Shown: in pieces, positions 8,713 to 16,131 of the stretch
Layout: each line of letters starts with the position of its first letter
Numbering within the stretch: position 1 is the stretch's first letter
From: Crossiella sp. S99.2
GTDB taxonomy: Bacteria > Actinomycetota > Actinomycetes > Mycobacteriales > Pseudonocardiaceae
DNA length: 64,000 nucleotides
Reading direction: 5' to 3'
Assembly: GCF_023094165.1 (NCBI RefSeq)
Contig: NZ_JALMDK010000012.1
Span: forward strand, 124,001-188,000
Notes under the pieces: model-generated
Seen by the model: the letters and a program-made list of their open reading frames with translations, nothing else
Database searches by the model: none
Told to the model about the DNA's origin: nothing
Translations under genes and position numbers: made by a program

Positions 8713-9308
8713 ACCGGATCGCCAGGGTCGAGCGGACCACCAAGGAGTCCTCGATCGTGGTCGAACTCGACCTCGACGGGGCGGGCAAGGTCGACATCGA
8801 GACCGGTGTCCCCTTCTACGACCACATGCTGCACGCGCTCGGCTCGCACGCCGCCTTCGACCTGACCGTGCGCGCCACCGGCGACACCCACATCGACGCG
8901 CACCACACCGTCGAGGACACCGCGATCGTGCTCGGCCAGGCCCTGCGTCAGGCCATCGGCGACGCGGCGGGCGTGCGCCGCTTCGGCGACGCCTGGATCC
9001 CGATGGACGAGACCCTCGCGCACGCCGCGATCGACCTGTCCGGGCGGCCCTACTGCGTGCACACCGGCGAACCGGAGCTGCTGGCCGGGTTCACCATCGG
9101 CAACAACTACCCGACCGTGCTGAACCGGCACGTGTTCGAGTCGCTGGCCTTCCACGCCCGGATCGCCTTGCACGTCCGGGTGATCCACGGCCGGGACCCG
9201 CACCACATCACCGAGGCCCAGTACAAAGCCATCGCCAGGGCGCTGCGCGCGGCGGTGGAACCCGACCCGCGGATCTCCGGAATCCCGTCCACGAAGGGCG
9301 TGCTCTGA
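8709..9308 (+). CDS. hisB: Imidazoleglycerol-phosphate dehydratase
   Basis: Dehydrates imidazoleglycerol phosphate to imidazole acetol phosphate. 199 residues, the monofunctional form without a phosphatase domain. The manganese-binding motifs DHMLHALGSHAAFD, DAHHTVEDTAI and HARIALHVRVIHGRDPHHITE are all present. The GTG start overlaps the hisC stop by four bases. The next his gene (hisH) is not adjacent as in most actinobacteria: 3.3 kb with two regulators and a split transketolase lie between. Confidence 0.97.
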   Translation: MNRIARVERTTKESSIVVELDLDGAGKVDIETGVPFYDHMLHALGSHAAFDLTVRATGDTHIDAHHTVEDTAIVLGQALRQAIGDAAGVRRFGDAWIPMDETLAHAAIDLSGRPYCVHTGEPELLAGFTIGNNYPTVLNRHVFESLAFHARIALHVRVIHGRDPHHITEAQYKAIARALRAAVEPDPRISGIPSTKGVL

Positions 9309-9380
9309 GCTACCCGGCTCGGGTTCCGCTACCCTGCTGGTCGTTTGCCCCCGCGGGGGCTGGGAACCGGAAGGTGTGTT

Positions 9381-9539
9381 GTGGTCCTCAAGGACTGGGT
9401 GTGGCTGATCCTGCTCGGGCTGGCTGGCTTCCTGCTGGGCGGGGTGTACGTGACCTGGAAGACCTCAAGGATGTTCGCGTTCGTGCTGCTCGCGGGCGCG
9501 ATCCTGGCCGCGGCGGGCGCGGTCACCTGGATGATCTGA
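9381..9539 (+). CDS. Small two-helix membrane protein
   Basis: A 52-residue protein made almost entirely of two hydrophobic helices (about residues 5-22 and 30-51) joined by a short basic turn (WKTSRM). GTG is preceded by GGAAGG. It lies 72 bases after hisB on the same strand. Small membrane proteins at this place in actinobacterial his clusters are annotated as hypothetical; no function is offered here. Nothing in the sequence links it to histidine synthesis besides position. Confidence 0.6.
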   Translation: MVLKDWVWLILLGLAGFLLGGVYVTWKTSRMFAFVLLAGAILAAAGAVTWMI

Positions 9540-9560
9540 CGGTGACCACGCCCGCCTGCC

Positions 9561-9624
9561 GACGAGTTGGCCAAACTGGTACGCCCGGTTGGGCCAAGTT
9601 GGCGTACGACTTGGCCCAAGTCGG
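9561..9624. repeat. TTGGCC/GTACG palindromic intergenic repeat, copy A
   Basis: Contains GAGTTGGCCAAACTGGTACG, GGTTGGGCCAAGTTGG and CGTACGACTTGGCCCAAGT in tandem and inverted order. It fills the gap between the small membrane protein gene (+) and the MerR gene (-), which converge. Four related copies occur at about 25131, 39624, 48659 and 49720. Confidence 0.8.
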
Positions 9625-9629
9625 CTGGG

Positions 9630-10460
9630 TCAGGCCGGCACGAGCGGCTGCTGCAGTTCGGTGACCCAGTCGGCCTGGTCGTGCTCCGGCCCGGCCACCA
9701 GGTAGAACTCCCTGGACGGGCCTGCCGGGCGGTAGCCGTTGGTCTCCACCCACTTGGCCAGGGCCTGGAACGGGCCGCCGATCTCCATCATCGAGCCGTG
9801 GTGCACCAGGGTGGCGGCCTGGGGCACCTCGGGCAGGTCCACGATGGCGAACTCCTGGCCGGGCGCGGCCTCGGTGTTCACCGGGACCCCGGCGTGGATG
9901 ATGATCGGGCCGTCCTCGCCCTCGGGCAGCTCGTAGTAGGCGATGGTCGGGCCCACCGGGTGCGCCCCGGCCTGGTCCAGAACCGCGAACAGCCGGTCGT
10001 ACAGCGGGCCGATCACCGGGCTGATGCTGCCGGGCGCGAAGTCGCTCGCGGTGCCGGTCAGCTCGGCGATGCGGACCGCGGGCAGGTTCTTGACGACGAC
10101 GTCGGTGCTGGGCATGCGCCCCTCGCTCTCGATGATGCGGAGCCTCGCCTCGACCTGGTTCAGCCGCTGCCGGGCCGCCGCGATGTCCGCGGCCAGCTCG
10201 GTCCGGCGCAATCGCAGCATCCCGCGCAGCTCGGCCGCGTCCACCTGCTCGTCCAGGATCGAGCGCACCTGGTCCAGGGTGAAACCCAGGTCCTTCAACG
10301 CGATCACCCGGTTCAACCGGGACAGCTGATCGACCCGGTAGTAGCGGTAGCCGGTGCTCTGGTCCACCCGGTCGGGGGTGAGCAGGCCGAGCTGGTCGTA
10401 GTGCCGCAGCATGCGGACGGACACGTGTCCGTGCCTGGCGAAGTCTCCGATACTCAACAT
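9630..10460 (-). CDS. MerR-family regulator with C-terminal GyrI-like effector domain
   Basis: A 276-residue transcription factor. Residues 1-70 are a MerR winged helix-turn-helix (MLSIGDFARHGHVS, YRYYRVDQL). A coiled-coil dimer helix follows (about 75-115), and the C-terminal about 160 residues look like a GyrI/SOUL-type small-molecule-binding domain (BmrR/TipA-like arrangement). It probably senses a drug or metabolite. ATG at 10460 was chosen because the HTH begins there; the nine codons upstream overlap the promoter. Its own promoter has the stretched 19-base spacer typical of MerR control, so self-activation is likely. It follows soxR on the same strand. Confidence 0.88.
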   Translation of the reverse strand: MLSIGDFARHGHVSVRMLRHYDQLGLLTPDRVDQSTGYRYYRVDQLSRLNRVIALKDLGFTLDQVRSILDEQVDAAELRGMLRLRRTELAADIAAARQRLNQVEARLRIIESEGRMPSTDVVVKNLPAVRIAELTGTASDFAPGSISPVIGPLYDRLFAVLDQAGAHPVGPTIAYYELPEGEDGPIIIHAGVPVNTEAAPGQEFAIVDLPEVPQAATLVHHGSMMEIGGPFQALAKWVETNGYRPAGPSREFYLVAGPEHDQADWVTELQQPLVPA

Positions 10461-10470
10461 GACGAGAGCC

Positions 10471-10501
10471 GTTGTAGGACCTGACACCGTGTCAGAGTCA
10501 A
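10471..10501 (-). promoter_or_regulatory. MerR-type promoter with 19-base spacer and dyad
   Basis: Read on the minus strand: -35 TTGACT (10501-10496), a 19-base spacer holding the dyad CTGACACGGTGTCAG, and -10 TACAAC (10476-10471). The ATG of the MerR gene lies ten bases after the -10, so the transcript is probably leaderless or nearly so. The -35 overlaps the TGA stop of the upstream soxR gene. Confidence 0.75.
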
Positions 10502-10959
10502 CGCCCGCCCTCCACCTGCGGCTTCAGCCGGGGCGAACCCGGGCCGTAGGCGGACATCGCGTCGTCGGCGTTGTGCAGGAAACAGGACCGCAGCGAGAGG
10601 CAGCCGCAGCCGATGCAGCCGGTGAGCCGGTCCCGGAGCAGTTGCAGCGCCTCGATCCGGGCGTTCAGCTCCTCCCGCCAGGTGCTGGACAGCCTGGCCC
10701 AGTCCGCCTTGGTCGGGTTGCGGCCCTCCGGCAGGGTGGCCAGGGCGCCCTGGATGTCCTCCAGGGTCAGGCCGACCCGTTGCGCGGCCCGGATGAAGGC
10801 CAGCCGCCGCAGCACCGACCGGTGGTATCGCCGCTGGTTGCCCGCGCTCCGCTCGGAGAAGACCAGCTGCTTCTCCTCGTAGAACCGCAGCGCGGTGTGG
10901 GGCACTCCGCTGCGCTCGGCGACCTCGCCGATCGACAGCCATTGGGGCAGGGCTTCCAT
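10498..10959 (-). CDS. soxR: Redox-sensing SoxR transcriptional regulator
   Basis: A 153-residue MerR-family factor. HTH near residues 8-40 (LSIGEVAERSGVPHTALRFY), dimer helix to about 110, then the SoxR cluster motif with Cys115, Cys118, Cys120 and Cys126 (CIGCGCLSLRSC) that holds a [2Fe-2S] centre. In known SoxR proteins oxidation of the cluster by redox-cycling compounds or nitric oxide activates transcription. All four ligands are present, so it should be functional. Its ATG faces a SoxR-type operator in the 44-base gap before the split transketolase genes, on the opposite strand; no obvious ribosome-binding site is seen for soxR itself. Confidence 0.93.
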   Translation of the reverse strand: MEALPQWLSIGEVAERSGVPHTALRFYEEKQLVFSERSAGNQRRYHRSVLRRLAFIRAAQRVGLTLEDIQGALATLPEGRNPTKADWARLSSTWREELNARIEALQLLRDRLTGCIGCGCLSLRSCFLHNADDAMSAYGPGSPRLKPQVEGGR

Positions 10960-10965
10960 GAACGC

Positions 10966-10996
10966 TTGACCTCCAGTTTGGTCGAGGTTACATGCT
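10966..10996 (+). promoter_or_regulatory. SoxR operator/promoter for the split transketolase genes
   Basis: TTGACC (-35), a 19-base spacer with the imperfect dyad ACCTC...GAGGT, and CATGCT (-10). The layout and sequence resemble the soxS-type SoxR site (ACCTCAAGTT...CTTGAGG). Transcription would start near 11003, at the ATG at 11004, giving a leaderless message. It sits in the divergent gap between soxR and the transketolase N-terminal gene. Confidence 0.7.
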
Positions 10997-11003
10997 CGGA
11001 GCC

Positions 11004-11711
11004 ATGACAGCGAAGGAAATAACCACCCCGCGGGCCTTCGCCGAGCTGCCCGCGCTGATCGCCAGGATGACCGGCGACGAGAAGCACAGCGCCGCCGCCA
11101 ACTCGACCATGGACGTGCTGTGGGTGCTCTACGACCGCGTCCTCAACGTCTCCCCGGACCGGCTGGACGACCCGGACCGGGACCGTTTCTACCTGTCCAA
11201 GGGCCACGGCCCGATGGCCTTCTACGCGGTGCTGGCCGCCAAGGGCTTCCTGGACGAGTCCGTTGTGGACGACTGGACCGCGTTCGACTCCCCGCTGGGC
11301 CAGCACCCGGACCGGGTCCTGGTGCCCGGCGCGGAGATCAGCAGCGGCTCCCTCGGCCACGGCCTGCCCCTGGCCGTGGGCACCGTGCTCGGCCTGCGGG
11401 CCCAGGGCCGCACCGGGGTGCGGGTGGTCGTGCTGGTCGGCGACGCCGAACTGGACGAAGGCAGCAACCACGAGGCCATCGCACTGGCCGGGCGACTCGG
11501 CCTGGACCAGCTCACCGTGGTGGCGGTCAACAACTTCTCCGGCACGCACGGCTGGCCCGGCGGCATCGCCGACCGCTTCACCGTGGAGGGCTGGGCCGGT
11601 CGCACCGTGGACGGGCGCGACCACGAGGACCTGTACGCCGCGTTCACCACCCCGCACCCCGGGCGTCCGCTCGTGGTCGAGGCCCTGATCGGACTGGAGG
11701 GTTCGGAATGA
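11004..11711 (+). CDS. Transketolase N-terminal subunit
   Basis: The thiamin-diphosphate-binding half of a transketolase, 235 residues. The cofactor motif runs from GDAELDEGSNHEA to VNN (about residues 150-180), with Glu in place of the more common Gly as in other split transketolases. SKGHGP and SSGSLGHGLP are active-site stretches. The start at 11004 matches the predicted SoxR-driven transcript; an in-frame ATG at 10992, with GAGG five bases upstream, would add four residues. Its TGA overlaps the ATG of the second-half gene. Split transketolases in actinobacteria often serve secondary or redox metabolism; here the SoxR site suggests oxidative-stress supply of pentose-phosphate intermediates (inference). 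Confidence 0.88.
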   Translation: MTAKEITTPRAFAELPALIARMTGDEKHSAAANSTMDVLWVLYDRVLNVSPDRLDDPDRDRFYLSKGHGPMAFYAVLAAKGFLDESVVDDWTAFDSPLGQHPDRVLVPGAEISSGSLGHGLPLAVGTVLGLRAQGRTGVRVVVLVGDAELDEGSNHEAIALAGRLGLDQLTVVAVNNFSGTHGWPGGIADRFTVEGWAGRTVDGRDHEDLYAAFTTPHPGRPLVVEALIGLEGSE

Positions 11712-12619
11712 CCAGCACGATGACCACCACCATGCGCGAGGTGTTCGCCCAGACCGTGTCCGAGGCCATGGACACCGATCCGCGGATCGCGGTTGTGCTG
11801 GCCGAGATCTCCAGGGACGCCTTCGCGTCCACCGCCGCGCGGCACCCGGACCGGGTGATCAACGTGGGCATCCGGGAGCAGCTCATGGTCAGCGTCGGCG
11901 GCGGCCTGGCCCTGTCCGGGATGCGGCCGGTGGTGCACACCTACGGCCCGTTCCTGGTGGAGCGGCCGTTCGAGCAGATCAAACTGGACCTCGGGCACCA
12001 GGACGTGGGCGCGGTGCTGGTCAGCATCGGCGGCTCCTACGACGACCCGGTGTGGGGCCGCACCCACCAGGTGCCCGGCGACGTGGCGCTGTTCGACACC
12101 CTGCCCGGCTGGACCGTGCACACCCCCGGCCACCCCGCCGAGGTGCCCGCGCTGCTGGCACCCGCGCTGGCCGGGGACGACCTGGTCTACCTGCGCCTGT
12201 CCACCCGCACCAACGCCCGGCCCTACGCCGAGGGCCCCGGGTTCACCACCCTGCGCCGGGGACGCCGGGGCGTCGTGCTCGCCGTGGGCACCACCGCGGA
12301 CGCCGTGCTCGCCGCCACCGAGGGCCAGGACGTGACCGTGCTCTACGCGGCCACCGTCCGCCCCTTCGACGGCGAGGGCCTGCGGGCCGCGATCGAGCAG
12401 GTCGACCGGCCGGATGTGGTGCTGGTCGAGCCCTACCTGCGCGGCACCTCCGCACTGCCGGTCAGCGACGCGCTGCGCCGCCAGCCGCACCGGTTGCTCT
12501 CCCTCGGCGTCAGCCGGGACAGCGAGGTCCGGGCCTACGGCACCGCCGAACAGCACGACGTGCTGCACGGACTCGACGCAGGCGGTATCGCCAAGGCTGT
12601 CCGCGAGTTCCTTGGCTAG
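11708..12619 (+). CDS. Transketolase C-terminal subunit
   Basis: The pyrimidine-binding and C-terminal domains of the split transketolase, 303 residues. The conserved pyrimidine-ring Glu lies in NVGIREQLMVSVGGGLAL (about residues 52-69); the C-terminal domain begins near residue 185 (VVLAVGTTADAV). Overlap of ATGA with the first-half gene implies coupled translation and equal subunits. The pair can also resemble 1-deoxyxylulose-5-phosphate synthase halves, but length and absence of the DXS linker favour transketolase. The hisH start follows within ten bases, so this operon may read into the second his segment. Confidence 0.88.
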   Translation: MTSTMTTTMREVFAQTVSEAMDTDPRIAVVLAEISRDAFASTAARHPDRVINVGIREQLMVSVGGGLALSGMRPVVHTYGPFLVERPFEQIKLDLGHQDVGAVLVSIGGSYDDPVWGRTHQVPGDVALFDTLPGWTVHTPGHPAEVPALLAPALAGDDLVYLRLSTRTNARPYAEGPGFTTLRRGRRGVVLAVGTTADAVLAATEGQDVTVLYAATVRPFDGEGLRAAIEQVDRPDVVLVEPYLRGTSALPVSDALRRQPHRLLSLGVSRDSEVRAYGTAEQHDVLHGLDAGGIAKAVREFLG

Positions 12620-12628
12620 GCTGTGCCG

Positions 12629-13261
12629 GTGACCAGCGTCGTTGTACTGGACTACGGATTCGGCAACATCCGCTCCGCCGAACGCGCCCTGCGCCGGGTC
12701 GGCGCCCAGGTCGAGGTGACCGCCGACCCCAGGGTGGCCCAGGCCGCCGACGGGCTCGTGGTGCCCGGCGTCGGCGCGTTCGGGGCCTGCATGGCCGGAC
12801 TCCGCAAGGTCCATGGCGAGAAGGTCATCGGACAGCGGCTGGCCGGCGGCAGGCCGGTGCTGGGCATCTGCGTCGGACTGCAGATCCTGTTCGAGAAGGG
12901 CGTGGAGCACGGCACCGAGGCCGAGGGCTGCGGCGAGTGGCCGGGCACGGTCGAGCGGCTCACCGCCCCGGTGCTGCCGCACATGGGCTGGAACACCGTG
13001 CGCGCGCCCGCCGGGTCCACCCTGTTCGCCGGGCTGGACGAGCAGACCCGGTTCTACTTCGTACACTCCTACGGCGTGCGCGAGTGGACCCTGGACCCCG
13101 AACCGCCGCTGCCCAAGCCGCTGGTCACCTGGGCGCACCACGGCGAGGACTTCGTGGCCGCGGTGGAGAACGGGCCGCTGTGCGCCACCCAGTTCCACCC
13201 GGAGAAGTCCGGCGACGCCGGGGCGCACCTGCTGGAGAACTGGCTCAAGTCCGTCGTTTAG
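12629..13261 (+). CDS. hisH: Imidazole glycerol phosphate synthase, glutaminase subunit
   Basis: Class I glutamine amidotransferase that feeds ammonia to HisF. 210 residues. Oxyanion strand PGVGAFG, nucleophile Cys in VLGICVGLQ, and the His-Glu pair in TQFHPEKS are all present. GTG at 12629 lies 8 bases from AGG; a GTG six bases earlier (12623) is possible but too close to that site. The preceding transketolase stop is nine bases away. The partner hisF lies 1.4 kb downstream past priA and a reverse-strand gene. Confidence 0.95.
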   Translation: MTSVVVLDYGFGNIRSAERALRRVGAQVEVTADPRVAQAADGLVVPGVGAFGACMAGLRKVHGEKVIGQRLAGGRPVLGICVGLQILFEKGVEHGTEAEGCGEWPGTVERLTAPVLPHMGWNTVRAPAGSTLFAGLDEQTRFYFVHSYGVREWTLDPEPPLPKPLVTWAHHGEDFVAAVENGPLCATQFHPEKSGDAGAHLLENWLKSVV

Positions 13262-13270
13262 GGTTGTGGA

Positions 13271-14002
13271 GTGACGTTTACGCTGCTCCCGGCCGTTGAT
13301 GTGGCCGAAGGCAAGGCTGTCCGCCTGGTCCAGGGCGAGGCAGGCACCGAGACCTCCTACGGCGAGCCGTGGCAGGCCGCGCTGGCCTGGCAGGACGGCG
13401 GCGCCGAGTGGATCCACCTGGTCGACCTGGACGCCGCCTTCGGCCGGGGCAGCAACCGCGAACTGGTCGCGGACGTGGTCGGGCGCCTGGACGTCAAGGT
13501 CGAACTCTCCGGCGGCATCCGCGACGACGCCTCGCTCAAGGCCGCGCTGGCCACCGGCTGCGCCCGGGTCAACCTGGGCACCGCCGCGCTGGAGGACCCG
13601 GTCTGGTGCGCCAAGGCCATCGCCGAGTACGGCGAGAAGATCGCGGTCGGTCTGGATGTGCGGATCACCGCCGCAGGGCACCGGGTGGCCGGCCGCGGCT
13701 GGACCACCGACGGCGGCGACCTGTGGGAGGTCCTGGCCCGCCTGGACCGCGACGGCTGCCCGCGCTACGTGGTCACCGACGTCAGCAAGGACGGCACCCT
13801 GCAGGGCCCCAACGTGGACCTGCTGCGCGAGGTCTGCGCCCGCACCGACGCCCCGGTGATCGCTTCTGGCGGCATCTCCAGCGTCGCCGACCTGGTCACC
13901 CTGGCCGAACTGGCCCCGCTGGGCCTGGAGGGCTCGATCATCGGCAAGGCGCTCTACGCCGGCGCGTTCACCCTGCCCGAGGCCATCGCCGCGGTCGGCT
14001 AA
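13271..14002 (+). CDS. priA: Bifunctional HisA/TrpF phosphoribosyl isomerase PriA
   Basis: A (beta/alpha)8 barrel isomerase of 243 residues. Known actinobacterial PriA proteins isomerise both ProFAR (histidine) and phosphoribosyl anthranilate (tryptophan). Catalytic Asp in LLPAVDVAEG and in YVVTDVSKDGTL, and phosphate-binding loops ELSGGIRDD and IASGGISS, are present. The dual role is inferred from the family and from the absence of a trpF in the otherwise complete trp operon downstream. GTG start, ten bases after hisH. Its 3' end overlaps the converging PPOX gene by four bases. Confidence 0.94.
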   Translation: MTFTLLPAVDVAEGKAVRLVQGEAGTETSYGEPWQAALAWQDGGAEWIHLVDLDAAFGRGSNRELVADVVGRLDVKVELSGGIRDDASLKAALATGCARVNLGTAALEDPVWCAKAIAEYGEKIAVGLDVRITAAGHRVAGRGWTTDGGDLWEVLARLDRDGCPRYVVTDVSKDGTLQGPNVDLLREVCARTDAPVIASGGISSVADLVTLAELAPLGLEGSIIGKALYAGAFTLPEAIAAVG

Positions 14003-14391
14003 TCCAGTTCGTCCGGTGTGGTCCGCGGGTCCAGCTCGATCCGGATCCCGATCGTCCGGCCCGCCGCCGGCTTGGCGCGCAGCGTGGTCAGGCGACCGAG
14101 CAGCCCGTACTTCTTGTTGATCATCCGCACCACCTTCGCGGTGCCCTCGGCGTCGACCAGCGTCGCCGTCGCGGGCACCGCGGGCCCGGTCTGGCTGCCA
14201 CGCACCGTGCACGGCGCCACCCGCACGGTGCCGTCCCGCCGCAGCCGCTTGACCTTGCCCGCCTCCGCGTTCGACCAGGCGTAGAGCAGCTCGCCCTCGG
14301 CGACCACCCAGACCGGGGTGTCCACCGCGGTGCCGTCCCGGCGGAAAGTGGTCAACAGCAGGTACTTGGCCGACCTCAGATCGCTGGTCAC
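13999..14391 (-). CDS. PPOX-class flavin / F420-dependent oxidoreductase
   Basis: A 130-residue split-beta-barrel protein of the pyridoxamine-phosphate-oxidase-like superfamily (YLLLTTFRRDGTAVDTPVWVV at the start, typical of the family). Members of this length in actinobacteria commonly use coenzyme F420 or FMN; substrate unknown. GTG start on the minus strand. It lies inside the his cluster but on the opposite strand, where mycobacteria carry an inositol monophosphatase-type gene, so it is probably an insertion unrelated to histidine synthesis. Confidence 0.8.
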   Translation of the reverse strand: MTSDLRSAKYLLLTTFRRDGTAVDTPVWVVAEGELLYAWSNAEAGKVKRLRRDGTVRVAPCTVRGSQTGPAVPATATLVDAEGTAKVVRMINKKYGLLGRLTTLRAKPAAGRTIGIRIELDPRTTPDELD

Positions 14392-14518
14392 AGCCGCAGC
14401 CTAGGCTTCACCACCGCAGGCCGCCCACACGGCGCGCACTTCGACCAGGCGACCCCTTGTTGCGAAACAGGCGTGGCGCGCAGCGACACGGCGGGCTCTT
14501 CACCGGCGGCGGGGTACC

Positions 14519-14612
14519 GATTTTTCGCGTTGCCTTGTCGTGGTCTCGACGTATCCGAAGCTTGCTTCGCGTGCGGCGAGGCCACGACGAGGCGACTTAG
14601 AGGCGAAAAATC
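14519..14612. repeat. Long imperfect hairpin upstream of hisF
   Basis: The left arm (14519-14548) and right arm (14577-14612) pair over 30 bp: ten perfect pairs at the base (GATTTTTCGC with GCGAAAAATC), then a six-base bulge TTAGAG, then 20 bp whose three mismatches are all G-U pairs in RNA. The apex contains a second palindrome, CGAAGCTTGCTTCG. Another short stem, GCGCGC-gga-GCGCGC, follows before the hisF start. The region is far more A/T-rich and structured than its surroundings. Confidence 0.75.
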
Positions 14613-14645
14613 CAGCGCGCGGAGCGCGCCAATAAGATACTGCCC

Positions 14646-15419
14646 ATGTCCGTCGCTGTTCGTGTCATCCCCTGCCTGGACGTTGATCGGGGCCGGGTCG
14701 TCAAGGGCGTCAACTTCACCAACCTGGTCGACGCGGGCGACCCGGTGGCGCTGGCCACCGCCTATGACGCCGAACATGCCGACGAACTGACCTTCCTGGA
14801 CGTCACCGCCTCCTCGGGCAACCGCGAGACCACCTACGACGTGGTCCGGCGCACCGCCGAGCAGGTGTTCATCCCGCTCACCGTCGGCGGCGGCGTGCGC
14901 AGTGTCGAGGACGTGGACAAGCTGCTGCGGGCCGGCGCGGACAAGGTCAGCTTCAACACCGCCGCCATCGCCCGCCCCGCACTGCTGCGCGAGGCCGCCG
15001 AACGCTTCGGCGCCCAGTGCGTGGTGCTGTCCGTGGACGCCCGCCGGGTGCCCGAAGGCGGCAAACCCACGCCGTCCGGCTTCGAGGTCACCACGCACGG
15101 TGGCCGCACCGGCACCGGCATCGACGCCATCGAGTGGTCCGCCCGCGGCCAGGAACTCGGCGTCGGCGAGGTCCTGCTCAACTCGATGGACGCCGACGGC
15201 ACCAAGGCAGGCTTCGACCTGGAACTGATCCGCGCGGTCCGCAAGGTCATCGACGTGCCGCTGATCGCCAGCGGCGGCGCGGGCGCGGTCGAGCACTTCC
15301 CGCCCGCGGTGCAAGCCGGCGCCGACGCGGTGCTCGCCGCCAGCGTCTTCCACTTCGGCCAGCTGCGGATCAGCGAGGTCAAGGACGCCCTGCGCGCCGC
15401 GGGGGTGACCGTCCGATGA
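14646..15419 (+). CDS. hisF: Imidazole glycerol phosphate synthase, cyclase subunit
   Basis: Joins PRFAR with HisH-derived ammonia to give imidazoleglycerol phosphate and AICAR. 257 residues, normal length. Catalytic Asp residues in IPCLDVDRGRVVKG and NSMDADGTK, and phosphate loops TVGGGVRS and IASGGAGA, are intact. TAAGAT about ten bases before the ATG looks like a -10 box, so the message may be leaderless and start after the long hairpin. The stop overlaps hisI by four bases. Confidence 0.97.
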   Translation: MSVAVRVIPCLDVDRGRVVKGVNFTNLVDAGDPVALATAYDAEHADELTFLDVTASSGNRETTYDVVRRTAEQVFIPLTVGGGVRSVEDVDKLLRAGADKVSFNTAAIARPALLREAAERFGAQCVVLSVDARRVPEGGKPTPSGFEVTTHGGRTGTGIDAIEWSARGQELGVGEVLLNSMDADGTKAGFDLELIRAVRKVIDVPLIASGGAGAVEHFPPAVQAGADAVLAASVFHFGQLRISEVKDALRAAGVTVR

Positions 15420-15769
15420 CCAGCCCCCTGGACCCGGCCCTGGCCGCCCGCCTCAAGCGCAACCCCGACGGCCTGGTCTGCGCGGTCGCCCAGCAACGCG
15501 GCACCGGCGAGGTGCTCATGGTCGCCTGGATGGACGACGAGGCCCTGCACCGCACGCTGACCACCCGCAAGGCCACCTACTACTCGCGGAGTCGGCAGTC
15601 GTACTGGGTGAAGGGGGAGACCTCGGGGCACACCCAGCACGTGCACGAGGTCCGGCTGGACTGCGACGGGGACACCTTGTTGCTGGTGGTGGACCAGGTC
15701 GGCGCGGCCTGCCACACGGGGGAGCGGACCTGCTTCGACGCGGATGTGCTCCGCCAAATGGAGGACTGA
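15416..15769 (+). CDS. hisI: Phosphoribosyl-AMP cyclohydrolase
   Basis: Hydrolyses PR-AMP to ProFAR in histidine synthesis; zinc enzyme. 117 residues, monofunctional (no HisE domain). Motifs LMVAWMDDEAL, YSRSRQSYWVKGETSG and the zinc-site segments RLDCDGDTLL and CHTGERTCF are all visible. ATGA overlap with hisF. It ends this part of the his operon; hisG and hisE are not in the window. Confidence 0.96.
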   Translation: MTSPLDPALAARLKRNPDGLVCAVAQQRGTGEVLMVAWMDDEALHRTLTTRKATYYSRSRQSYWVKGETSGHTQHVHEVRLDCDGDTLLLVVDQVGAACHTGERTCFDADVLRQMED

Positions 15770-15831
15770 GCTGGGCCTGTTCAGGGGAGTCGCTGCTACG
15801 GTCGCTGGGAGGAGCGATCAAGGGGGGAACC

Positions 15832-16131
15832 TTGACGGGGAAGCTCGCGGTCAGCGCCGACCAGCTCACCGGAGCCGGCCGGGACCTGCTGGCCTTGGCC
15901 GATCAGGCACATCGGGACATCCGCGTCAACAGTGGCGCGCAGGACGGCGATGCGGCCGCGAACACGTCGTTCGCGCTGGCCCAGGCCCTGGCCCAGTGCG
16001 AGGACACCTGGTCGCTGGCGCTCACCGGGGTCGCGACCAAGGTCGCCGTGGCAGGGGACAACCTGGAGTTGAACGCGCGGACCTACGCCGAGGCCGAGGC
16101 CACCGCGCGCGGTGGGCTGACGCCGCGATGA
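15832..16131 (+). CDS. ESX/WXG100-like small helical protein
   Basis: A 99-residue, Ala-rich, mainly helical protein similar in size and pattern to ESX-secretion-associated proteins (EspC/WXG100-like helical hairpins). A clear WxG turn is not seen; EDTWSLAL near residue 63 marks the likely second helix. The TTG start is supported by AGGGGGG five bases upstream. The stop overlaps the next gene by ATGA. With that DUF1023 hydrolase it forms a pair often seen near type VII secretion genes, though no secretion machinery is in the window. Confidence 0.7.
   Translation: MTGKLAVSADQLTGAGRDLLALADQAHRDIRVNSGAQDGDAAANTSFALAQALAQCEDTWSLALTGVATKVAVAGDNLELNARTYAEAEATARGGLTPR

Noticed and set aside
10992..11003. 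Upstream ATG as the start of the transketolase N-terminal gene
   Set aside because: It would overlap the predicted SoxR -10 element; the ATG at 11004 fits the expected transcription start, though the earlier ATG has an acceptable SD and cannot be excluded.
11222..14212. 996-codon antisense frame over the transketolase and his genes
   Set aside because: Same artefact; it crosses several well-supported genes.
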